DNA of 64,000 nt, from assembly GCA_028641055.1 (NCBI GenBank), contig JAPCYS010001408.1, positions 1 to 64,000 on the forward strand. Reading direction: 5' to 3'. The position numbers were made by a program, and so were the translations under genes. The notes beneath the pieces are model-generated. The model searched no databases, was not told where the DNA came from, and was given only the letters and a program-made list of their open reading frames with translations. Numbering within the stretch: position 1 is the stretch's first letter; the number at the start of each line of letters is the position of its first letter. This document shows positions 45,251 through 55,566 of this stretch, one piece after another. The DNA is from Alopecurus myosuroides (taxonomy: Eukaryota > Streptophyta > Magnoliopsida > Poales > Poaceae).

Positions 45251-48200
45251 TGTCGCACCCGGACTTCTAGAGGATACACACAACCCGCTAAACAGTAGAT
45301 AATTGGCTTACGGGGCCTACCTACACCCGCATCTCAATATGAGTAGGCCAACACGTAAACGTGTGACAACCATCCTCTACTATTCATTGTCTGTGAAACC
45401 ATCCAATAGAAATCCGAATACTTCCATTGACGTACTTCATAATATACACACATGGTACGTCAACGGCACTTAAACAAGTGATATCAAAACAAATCTCTAA
45501 GACACAAAGAAATAGAAATAAGTGGCAAAAGCTCTCACTAGAGCAGAAATAGCAAATACAGTCATGCAGAGGACACATGTCCCAACAAGTCATCATTACA
45601 TCACAGCGGAAGCATCCAAAGTGTCTGAGTACAGACAAGATCCAAATAGGCCTAAGAGGCCGGAAACGAAAGAACGGAGCCCATCCACGAAGTCTCGGAT
45701 CCTGCCCGGGTCCGCTATCTACTCGTCAGCAGTCTCGTCATACTCCACGTAGTAGCCACCATGGGGATCCTCGGAAATGTAGTCTGCAGAACCAGCAGCC
45801 CCAAAGGGGTCAGTACGGACGAGTACTGGCAAGCAAGACGCACAATATACCAAAGTGTACCCGACAACACCAAGTACAGATGCTTTGGGTTCAACGGAAG
45901 ATAGGTGATACAAAGGTGCAGCAGTGGGCTGCACTAACCAACTACAGAGACACGCTACAACATCCGGCTAAAAGAAAGGGATAAGATAGCGCATCGGAGC
46001 CAACTACCACTAACCTCAAACAAACCCATCCTGGATCTCGCCCCTTATCCAAAGAAGCAATCCGAGGATAACCCACACAGTTGGATTAATGAAGGTTCAG
46101 GTTATCGTGTCAATATGCCTATTACTAGTCAGATTATTATTAATTAGGTGTAAGTTGTCTAATCCTTGTTAGCCAGCCCTATCACCAAGTCATCCATAAC
46201 CGCGGACAACACGGCTTCTCGAGAAGATTTAACCCTGCAGGGATGCGCCAATTTGGCTGTACACGTAAGAATAACCCGCCAGGCGGGGATCAAACCCACC
46301 AAGCCAGGCCACTCAACACAACCCAACTCTTCTTCGCATCAAGCCCAAAGAACCCCGTGCAATTGAGCGCACGGCTAATCAAGCCCCATGAAGAAAAGGG
46401 GACCCTCATAGCACTCTAAGAACGTGTCTCCCTAAATGCCGACTACAAAAGTTACCACCCTGGCGCCAAGGGTTCGCACCTGCATATGCATGCGGCAAAT
46501 AGAAAACCCGAACTAAATGAGGCGATTTGGACGAGATGCGAATCGAATCAAAGTTGCGGGGGGCGCCCATACACGCTTCCCACATGCGGTTAGCGCTCAT
46601 CATGGATCTAGAGGGCAAGAACTTTTCCTGAGTTTGACACTAGCAGGCCTCAAAACCATACCCGGCCTCCTGCCGGTGCCTTATCATCAAATTATTATTA
46701 CCTCAAACATTAACAGGTTGTTGTTTAAATATCGAGCCCCCGGAACATAATAAATATGGTAAAAAAATAACGGACATCAGACTCGAGCACAAACAACCCT
46801 AAGCATGCTAGTAAGACACAGGCAACAGGCAACAGGGTTATAGGTGTGAAGGTGAGGCTATATCAGGGTTACAGGATAACATGTGATAGGATCGGAACAC
46901 AAGTAACGAATCATAAGGCTAGCAGATTAGACAACGGAAAGTATCGGTATCAAGTGTGGAACGGACACAATGGTTCATGTGAGTGAATAATTGCCTGCAA
47001 ACTCAGTAGCCTGGTACTGGGCTAACTCCTCTGAAGTGGAATCGTAAACCTCGTCTGTCTCAACGTCGTCGTCTATTCGAGAAGAAGCAAACAAACAACG
47101 AAGAGAGACGGACAATCAATAACATGGCATAATGCACAAACATGGGATGATGCATGACAATTTATTATATGCATCAAGATTAACTATTAGACATAAGAAA
47201 CAAGTTTTAAATGGACCCATATGCAATTTGAATTGCATTTGGTAAAAGCCCATGTGCATTAATAGTGGATTTAATGAACTACAAGTAAATGTTAAGTTAA
47301 AGTGGATTACATGCATGATGAATGATGAAAACAACAAGAAAACAACTTTAGCTTCCAATTGATACCTCATTTGTCAAATTTGGAATTTTAAATAATTAAT
47401 TATGAATTTTTGCAATTTAAAAGATGGAATTAAAGTATTGATTTAGTGCACCAACTTTATTTGCTCAAAACAGGAAACAAATTGCATATTTGGAATCTAC
47501 AGGAGATTTTGAATGGAATACATATTTTGTTTGTTTAATTTGGATTTTTTATGCCCAAGTTATGAATTTTGCAATATTAAATAAATTAAACAAGGATTTA
47601 ATTATTTCACCAATTTAAAATACTCAAAACAGGAAACAAAGTTTATATTTAGGTAGTGAATTTAATTTGGCATGGAAAAAGTATTTAAAATATTAAATTT
47701 GGATTTAGTATGTGAAAGTTATTCAATTTTGAAAGTGTGGTACTTTTCTGTAATTATTTAAAGGATGCAGGGGCTAGTTCGTGAAGGAAATAAAATTCCA
47801 GGGGGTTCTACGCAAGAACGACGGCCAGATCTGGATCTGACCGCGGCTCCTGCTATCTCGGGTCACCGACGACCGGGCCCCGTGCACAACGTGGCGCCAG
47901 CGAGGCGCGGGGACGGCTGACAAGGACTCCACCGTCGCTGACGGGTGGGGTCATGCGCGCGCAGAAGAAATCGAAAAAAAGGCGGAGCGCTGTGCTCCGC
48001 GGGGGATTTGAACCCCGCACGCGCCGTACGCGCGGAAGGGCTCACGCCACTGGGCTGGGCTGGATCTTGTGATAGACTAGGGACGCGCATACTTTTTGAG
48101 GTGAGCACTGCGCGGAAAAACTGAAACTGAAAAGTTCAGTTACTGAACCTTGATCGGGGCGGGACGGACGGACGGAAGGCGCCGACGACGGGCCGCTGCT

Positions 48201-49585
48201 GCTAGCTGCGCGTGAGCGTGTGCGTGGGCGCCGTGTGGGGGCGTGGTGCAGGTGCGCGTGCGGTGTGCGACGTGCGCGTGCGACGTGCGAAGGCAAGCCC
48301 AAAGGCCACGCCTTTTGCCTCTGTAAGGGAGTTCATGGCGGCCACCACGGACACCGACAGAGGCGGAGGTGCAAACGGAAACGACAAGCGGCTTTCTTAG
48401 CGGGAATGGAACGCGGAAGCTCACCGTGGGGTGGTTGCGGTAGAGGAACGACACGACGAGGAGCAGACGCGACGAGAGGTGCGGGAGAAGGTTCGGCCGG
48501 AGAAGAACTCGGGCTCGGCGTCGTCGATATGTAGGTCCAGAGCTCCCTCCTTGGCGAGGTAGATGAAGAAGAACGCGAGGGGATTCGATTCCCGGGCCTA
48601 GCCAGGGTGGAGGAGAGCCATGGCCGCTCGGGGCTGAACGTCGACTTGGTTCTGTTTGGACAAGGTTCAGAAAGGGAAAAATATGCAGGAGGGGAACATA
48701 GAGAAGATTTGGGGGAGAAAGAAAGAGGTGGCGGCGGCGAGGAACAGTAGAGGGGAAGGGGAGAGCCTAGGGTTCGAGGTGTGGCTTCGGGGATTAAGTA
48801 GAGGGAGGAGGGAGCAGGTGGGGGAGCCCTCCCCTTTTCTCTGTCTCCGTACGAAGGAGGAAGACGACAGCGATGGGGGCTTGGGCCTGGGGTCGTAGGT
48901 GGCTGACTGGGCCTTGTTGGCCCAGTTCGGCTGCCTCCCCCTTTTTATTTTCCTTTTCTTTTTATTCCTTTTTTTGGTAGAGAATAGAAAAGAGAGGAAT
49001 AGATAGAAAAGAGAGGTGAGATTTGGAATTTTATTTTGCAAATATTTTGAATGGATTAAGTAACTCAAAAGCCCAGTTGCATGATGTTTTATTTTCAAAA
49101 AAATTAAATATTTGTTGATGTTTGAATTTTAAATGAATTTGCTTGAGCTTTGCAATAATTGAATTATTTGAAAAAATTAACCAATTCACTCATTTGAAAA
49201 AATCAAGTTTATGGGAAGCAATTAAACTATTTTATTTGAAAAGTTGTAACAGACCAAGTGTGAAACACATTGATTTGAAATTATTTTGAATTTGTCATTT
49301 GAACTTTCAAATATGGTTACAAAACAAAGAATTTTTGAAATAACAAATAATATTGAATAATTCCAACCAATTAATGGATTGCTTTTTGAATTGATTTGTT
49401 TGCAAAATTTTAATTGTGATTCACAATTGGAACATGCCAAGTATGAATGAAATTGATTTGATTTTGAATTGAATTTCAAATTGAAACACATGCCACATGC
49501 AATGCTTATGATGACATGATGCATTAACATAATATTAACAAGAAGCAAAACATTCTAAGGTTGTTTTCATACTTGGGATGTTACA
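45251..49585 (-). repeat. 3' LTR of the Tekay-type element
   Basis: On the plus strand it begins TGTCGCACCC and ends GGGATGTTACA. It is paired with 55567-59898. The GC-rich zone (about 47840-48900) holds the probable promoter area and a tRNA-like unit. The frames found in it (45577-45984, 48140-48534 and others) recur in the other LTR and are not considered genes. Otherwise AT-rich and non-coding. Confidence 0.95.
47973..48057 (-). ncRNA. tRNA-like Pol III-type unit in the 3' LTR
   Basis: On the minus strand the order is A box CAGCCCAGTGG (plus 48047-48057, one mismatch), B box GGTTCAAATCC (plus 48004-48014, one mismatch), a perfect 7-bp hairpin GCGGAGC/GCTCCGC (plus 47982-48000), then a T7 run. 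This is the same order as in the solo LTR at 38324-38420, with different hairpin sequence. No tRNA cloverleaf was confirmed. Confidence 0.55.
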
Positions 49586-49588
49586 AAA

Positions 49589-49598
49589 CGCCCCCCTT
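49589..49598 (-). other. polypurine tract of the Tekay-type element
   Basis: The minus strand reads AAGGGGGGCG three bases before the 3' LTR start (TGTAACATCCC). Confidence 0.9.
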
Positions 49599-49621
49599 GA
49601 AGGAATCGCGCCCCGAGATTC

Positions 49622-51967
49622 CTACTGAGAAGAGGAAAGGTCCGGATACTTCTTGCGAAGATCCTCTTCGGTCTCCCACGTTGCCTCTTTATAGGAATGA
49701 TGAGACCACTGCACTTTTAAGAACTTGGTGCTCTTGTTGCGATTTTTGCGCTCGGTCTCATCGAGAATGCGAATAGGGTGCTCCTCATAAGAGAGGTCTT
49801 CTTGCAGTTCAATGGAATCATGATCAACTGCACGACCTGGATCTTTGAAGCACTTCTTGAGCTGTGACACGTGAAAGACATCGTGCACCTTGGATAGCTT
49901 TTCTGGAAGTTCAAGACGATAGGCATTTTCTGCACGCCTTGAGAGAATGTTGATGGGACCAATATATCTTGGTGCAAGCTTTCCTTTGACACCAAAACGA
50001 TGAGTGCCTCTGAGGGGAGTTACACGGAGATATGCTTTGTCTCCAGCTGCATAGACCATGTCCCTGTGTTTGCTGTCATAGTAGCTTTTCTGACGAGACT
50101 GAGCAATCTTCAGATTGTCACGAATGATGCGAACTTTCTCTTCGGCCTCCTTAAAAATGTCAGGGCCTAAGAGTGAACGTTCACCAGCTCCAGACCAATT
50201 GATTGGACTCCTGCATCTGCGGCCATAGAGAGCCTCGAATGGTGCCATGCCTAGACTTTCCTGGAAGCTGTTGTTGTAGGAGAATTCAGCATATGGAAGA
50301 CATTCCTCCCATTTCATGCCAAAAGAGAGACCACATGCTCTAAGCATATCCTCGAGAATCTGATTGACTCTTTCGACTTGCCCTTGAGACCGAGGATGAT
50401 AGGCTGTGCTGAACAGAAGCTTGGTGCCCAAAGCTTCTTGAAAGCTTTTCCAGAAATGAGAAGTGAATATGCTTCCACGGTCTGAGCTTATTTCCAATGG
50501 AATACCATGAAGAGGAACAATCTTTGCTGTGTAGAGCTCTGCTAACTGACTAGCTGAGATTGTCTCTTTGACAGGAAAGAAGTGAGCGACTTTAGTGAGT
50601 CGATCAATGACAACGAAGATTGCATCGTTGCCCCTCTTGGACTTTGGAAAACCAGTGACGAAGTCCATTTCAATCATGTCCCACTTCCATTCTGGGATTT
50701 TCAGAGGTTGGAGAAGACCGGCTGTTTTCTGATGAACTGCCTTGACACGCTGACAGACGTCGCATTCAGAAACGTATTGAGCAATTTCACGTTTCATGCT
50801 AGGCCACCAATACAGTGTCTTGAGATCCTGGTACATCTTTGTACTTCCAGGGTGTATGGAGAGAGGAGTTTCATTAGCCTCCTTGAGAATGACATTTTTG
50901 AGACTTTGAATTTGAGGAACTGCAATGCGTCCTTCGAAGAACACAGTTCCCTTGTCATCAATTGAGAAGCACTCAAATTTCTCATTGCCTGCTTTGATGT
51001 GCTCTACAATCTTCTTGATTTCAGCATCACGAAGTTGTTCAGAACGAATCTTGTCCTCGAGAGTTGGAGTGGCTGTCAAGTTTGCAAGATAGCCTTGAGG
51101 AACAAGACCAAGATTCAGTTTTTGAAATTCTTCATGAAGAGGAGGTTGGCTTTCCATGATCATGAGATTATTGCAATACGACTTGCGACTGAGAGCATCG
51201 GCCATAACATTAGCCTTGCCTGGAGTGTAAGAAATGGTAAGATCAAAGTCTTTGATCTTTTCAATCCATCTCCTTTGTCCGAGGTTTAGATCTGGTTGAG
51301 TGAAGATGTACTTCAGACTCTTATGATCGGAAAAGATTTCAGTGCGATTACCCAACAAGTATTGTCTCCATTTCTTGAGGGCAAACACAACTGCTGCGAG
51401 TTCAAGGTCATGAGTGGGATAATTGAGCTCATGTGTGTTCAACTGACGTGAAGCATAAGCCACAACTTGACGTTCTTGCATGAGAACTGCACCTAGACCT
51501 TGGAGAGAAGCATCACATAATATTTGGAAAGGTTTGGAAGGATCTGGGCCAACCAGAACTGGTGTAGAAGTGAGTTTAGTCTTCAGGAGATTGAAGCTTT
51601 CATCACATTGTGGAGACCAGACGAACTTCTTGTCCTTCTTTGTGAGGTCAGTGAGAGGTTTGGAAATCTTGGAGAAGTTTGGGACGAAGCGACGGCAATA
51701 GCTAGCCAAGCCAAGAAAACTTCTTACTTGCTTCACCGTCTTTGGAGGTTTCCAATCAACAATTGCTTTAACCTTTTCTGGATCAATGGTCATGCCCTTG
51801 GCAGAGATGACATGACCAAGATAAACGACTTCGGAAATCCAAAACTCACATTTGGAGAACTTGGCATAGAGACGATGCTCGCGAAGCTTCATGAGAGTGA
51901 GACGAAGATGTTCTTCATGCTCTTCCTCGGATTTTGAGTAGACAAGAATGTCATCAAGATACCACAA
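49622..51967 (-). pseudogene. Tekay-type pol: RT end, RNase H, integrase, chromodomain
   Basis: A single 781-codon open frame. It starts within RT at YLDDILVYS (catalytic DD). The RT thumb ([10 protein letters not shown]) follows, then RNase H ([41 protein letters not shown]). The integrase zinc region ([20 protein letters not shown]) and catalytic core ([26 protein letters not shown]) carry all three acidic residues. The C-terminus is a chromodomain ([19 protein letters not shown]). The chromodomain places the element in the chromoviruses, Tekay/Del group. The first His expected in the integrase HHCC finger appears as Asn ([12 protein letters not shown]). The frame has no proper start, because RT upstream is broken. 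Confidence 0.93.
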
Positions 51968-52436
51968 CGAACTTGTCTAGGTATTCATGGAAGACAGAAT
52001 TCATGATCGAGAGAAGGTAGCCGGTGCATTGGTGAGACCAAAGGACATGACGGTGAATTCATATAGACCGTAGCGAGTGGTGAAGGCTGTCTTTGGAATA
52101 TCCTCTATTCTGATCTTTATTTGATGGTAACCATTCTCAAGTCCAACTTGGAGAATATAGAGGCTCTAGCGAGTTGATCAAAAAGATCATCGATGCGAGG
52201 AATTTGATACTTATTTTTGATGGTCTTCTCGTTAAGAGGACGATAGTCAACAACGAGTCTCTTTGTTTGATCCTTCTTCGCAACGAACAGAGTTGGGCAT
52301 CCCCAAGCCGAGGAACTAGGTTGAATGTAACCTTTTCCATGTACATATCAATTTGTTCCTTCAACAACTTCAGCTCGGGAGTTCCTATCTTGTAGGGATG
52401 CTTAGAGATTGGGAGAAGTACCTGGTTCAAGTTCGA
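51968..52436 (-). pseudogene. Tekay-type RT fingers/palm, frame-broken
   Basis: Minus-strand RT sequence continues upstream of the long frame but is spread over several frames. One piece (52430-52137) begins with [21 protein letters not shown], the conserved RT entry. Breaks are visible after about residue 33 of that piece (about 52330) and again near 51990, just before the YLDD motif. RT cannot be translated as a unit. Confidence 0.85.
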
Positions 52437-53141
52437 TCACGAACTCAACAGCTCTGTCCGGAGGCATTCCTGGCAACTCTTCTGGAAAACGTCAGGGAAG
52501 TCGCAAACTACCAGAACATTTTCAAGTGAAGGTAGAGGATTTGCATTGAGGGTGTATAGCTGACTGGCACTTGATTCATGTGGAGAATAGATTATCTTGC
52601 CAGAAGGGTGGAACAGAGTTATTGACTTTTGAGCACAGTTAATTCTTGCTTTATTGGCCTTCAGCCAATCCATACCAAGAATGACATCAATGTCAGAATT
52701 TCCAAGCAACATGAGGGAAGCAAGGAATATGTGACCTTCAATTAAGATTTGATTGTCCTTACTTATCTTGGAAGTCAACATTTGAGATCCCGGGGAGTGA
52801 ACAGTGATCTGATTGCTTAGTGGAACCACAATTAGGTTGTTTGTTGTGGCAAAGGTCTTTGACACAACAGAATGTGATGCTCTGGTATCAAACAACACTT
52901 TAGCTGGAATAGAGTTTACGGGAAATGTACCGAGAACGACGTCAGGAGCTTCCTCAGCTTTGTCGATCTTGACATGGTTCACCTTTGCGGTCCTCCCGAC
53001 AGGCCTGTTGTTGGAGTTGAAGGCCTTAGGCGGGGGGAGCGCGCACCATTGCCTGGTTTGTTTAGGACGAGGTGGTGATGGAGGTAGCTGCCTCTGCGTG
53101 CACTTGTCGCGTAGTGTCCCGTCTGCTTGCACTTGTAGCAT
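52437..53141 (-). pseudogene. Tekay-type protease region with altered active site
   Basis: A 234-codon frame. The retropepsin active-site position reads LFDTRASHSVVS, where the family has DTGA or DSGA, so the essential Gly is Arg. IDVILGMDWL follows at the usual place (about residue 150), then the linker to RT. The N-terminal part overlaps the gag zinc knuckle in another frame (a frame break near 53110). This protease is predicted inactive. Confidence 0.85.
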
Positions 53142-54003
53142 GTGACGACACGAGGAGGCCCTGGCCTTGGCTGCCCCATCGAAGCCCTTGGATCATGCAG
53201 CTGAGCAGGGTTGGGTGGGCGGGGAGCGAAGCCTGGAGAAGTTTGGGCGTATGGAGCCCGAGTGACAGCACCATTTGGTACCCAGATGCGGCGCTTCTGC
53301 GGAGGGGTGGTCATGTTGGAGGAGGAACCACCCTCACGCGAGTGCTTGCGAGACTCCTCGAACGCCTTGCGCCCATTTTCTTCATTAAGCGCGGTGTTAA
53401 CGAGATCCTCGAAGCTGTCGGCCTTGACATTGGTGAGGGCATACTTGAGTTCCGGGTTAAAGCCTCTTCGGAACCTTGCCATCTTTTTAGCTTCAGTGGA
53501 CACCTCATCTCCAGCGTATCGAGCGAGGCGATTGAACTCACTCTGATACCCGATGACGTCCAACTTGCCCTGCTTGAGAGAGCAAAACTCTTCACGCATT
53601 CTTTCCATGAGACCATGGAATGTGGTGTTTCAGGAAGGCTTCCTTGAAAACGATCCCACGTGACTGGCATGCCAGTTCTCATGGCCTGGAAGTTTTCCCA
53701 CCAAGAAGCTGCCTGACCCTTCAGCAGATAGGAAGCATACTTGACCTTGTCTTCTTCAGCTACGTGTGCAATATCCAGAGCCTTGGCTATCTCACGGATC
53801 CATTCATCGGCTAGGGGCTCGCGTGTGGCCGCGAAAGCTCTCGGACCCAGACTGAGAAACTCCTTGATGCTCACTCGTGGAGCTGTCTGGTTGATGTGCT
53901 GATTAGCCTGAAACTGAGCCATCTGCGTCATGACTTGGGTCATCTGAGTCAACAGCTCCGTGATTGGCGGTGGTTCAGGCGTGGTGTTCCTTGTTGGCGG
54001 CAT
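52979..54003 (-). pseudogene. Tekay-type gag, frame-broken
   Basis: Two overlapping minus-strand frames make up gag. 54003-53311 starts MPPTRNTTPEPPP and holds the N-terminal capsid part (ADEWIREIAKALDI, KGQAASWWENF). 53608-52979 holds the C-terminal capsid part (LKQGKLDVIGYQSEFNRLA, FRRGFNPELKYAL) and a zinc knuckle beginning CYKCKQTGHY. The change of frame lies near 53630. A second break near 53110 removes the last Cys of the knuckle from this frame. Confidence 0.88.
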
Positions 54004-54210
54004 CCTGAATGGAAATGCATTTTAGCACAACAATAGAAAAGGATAGACTTGGCAACCGAAAGAGCGATTACTATGACGCATGAATAGATAACCAAAAGGT
54101 ACACGATCACATGTTCAAGTACAACAGAATATCCAACACCATAAATGGTTCGAATACCAAAGGATAACTAAACATAGCTAAGAATGGATACATCGGTACT
54201 CCCATGCTCA

Positions 54211-55155
54211 TCACGCAGGACGACGGTGAAGAGTACGGCGAGAAGTACGGTGAGGAGTACGCCCACGAAAGTAGGTGGAACAACGATCCACGTAGATCTG
54301 ACGTGCTCTGAGACCGACTCTAGGCATGGTGAAGTACATAGCGTCGACTCCCTGTGCTCCAAAGCGGGGAATCCCAGTGTAACCAGCACCAAGGTTAAGG
54401 AGTGGACCTCTGATCGGCTCGTAACCTCCAGCATCTGGCAGACGACGCCCAACTGGCTGATCGAAACGTGCAAAGCGCTCGTCTCCAACAAAGTCTGTGG
54501 TGTAAGTCGCCAGACGAGTCAAAGCAAGGTAAACCTGCTCTCTGACTGAAGCCAACTCCTGAGATAGTGTGCGGGCAACTGCGTCACTGTGTCTCACAAA
54601 CTGAGCGGTGGTGTGCAGCCTGGAGTTATCATGCTCGTAAACATCCAAGTTGTCGTAGAGAGTGAAGTGAGCTCCCTCCGAAGTGATGTAACCACGGGGA
54701 ATGTGGCGATAAATAGAATCGTCAAATCCCCAGTAGTCAGCACGAAGGACGGTGAGGCTCACATAAGCTGCCTGCTGCACAACCATATCCACTGTGAAAC
54801 CCACTGCCTCGTAGCGGTGGACTACGCTCATGCCATCATCTGACAGAATGTAGACGATAGCCTGGTAGTAGGTCTGCTCAAACTCTCGCTGCTGCTCGTA
54901 GACCTGGTACTCTGGTGCCCAACGGAACCCCAGAAAAGTGACCATGTCTCTCAGCATCTCCGGATAACCGGTAGTGCTCTCACAACGAGTCATACGAACC
55001 ACCTGCGGGTGGAACCTGAGATCCATCTGCAGATGATCGAGGAAACTTTGATTAGACGCCGGTAGAAGAACTGAAGTGGCAAGCAACAACAAGGTTCCAA
55101 CGGACGAAAAGGATCTTGAGAAGAACAGGATATCGAAGCAACATTTGGGAAACAC
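54211..55155 (-). CDS. unidentified ORF upstream of gag in the Tekay-type element
   Basis: A 314-codon minus-strand frame between the primer site and gag, in the same sense as gag. The likely core begins at the internal Met of MDLRFHPQVVRMTRC (about residue 44). Residues 1-43 contain a hydrophobic run (VGTLLLLATSVLLP) that may only be leader sequence. The protein is rich in aromatic and acidic residues (RWAPEYQVYEQQREFEQTYYQ, RADYWGFDDSIYRHIPRGY) and helical near the end (ELASVREQVYLALTRLATY). I recognise no domain. The last about 25 residues become Arg/Thr-rich with a competing frame at 54491-54168, so the true C-terminus may be shifted. Extra ORFs ahead of gag are standard in Ogre elements but are not a defined part of Tekay. 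The function is unknown. Confidence 0.55.
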   Translation of the reverse strand: MFPKCCFDILFFSRSFSSVGTLLLLATSVLLPASNQSFLDHLQMDLRFHPQVVRMTRCESTTGYPEMLRDMVTFLGFRWAPEYQVYEQQREFEQTYYQAIVYILSDDGMSVVHRYEAVGFTVDMVVQQAAYVSLTVLRADYWGFDDSIYRHIPRGYITSEGAHFTLYDNLDVYEHDNSRLHTTAQFVRHSDAVARTLSQELASVREQVYLALTRLATYTTDFVGDERFARFDQPVGRRLPDAGGYEPIRGPLLNLGAGYTGIPRFGAQGVDAMYFTMPRVGLRARQIYVDRCSTYFRGRTPHRTSRRTLHRRPA

Positions 55156-55551
55156 GAGACAAACACTCCTGAGGTACTACGGAAAACCCATCCGGGCTTC
55201 TAGAGGATCAATATCTACTGCTTAAGGAATAGAGGATCTGTTTCCGGGGCTTATGTGCCTCCGTTCTCAATCGTGAGTAGGCAACATGAAAATCATGTCA
55301 CAACCACCTCCATTCCTATGGTCTAGTAGATATAACCATCCTAAAGAAACCAAGATACGTGAAATCCTAACTTGAAAGTTTAGATGAGAAGAGAACACAA
55401 CGTTGCACTTCCTTACCAGAAAAAGGGAGGGTGGGTGGGGAAAGAAATAAAAGCACAGAATTCCTACTCTCAAGTTTCATTTTTCCTATATAGCTACAAA
55501 ATAGTTTCTAGACTCAACTGCGACCAGTAAAAGGGATCCTACAGGCAGACA

Positions 55552-55564
55552 GGCTCTGATACCA
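55552..55564 (-). other. primer-binding site of the Tekay-type element
   Basis: The minus strand reads TGGTATCAGAGCC two bases after the 5' LTR end. It is complementary to initiator tRNA-Met. Confidence 0.95.
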
Positions 55565-55566
55565 TT

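Noticed and set aside
45522..46618. Possible genes of 70-135 codons in the LTR
   Set aside because: The same frames recur at 55836-56832 in the partner LTR and occur on both strands. They are repeat sequence, not host genes.
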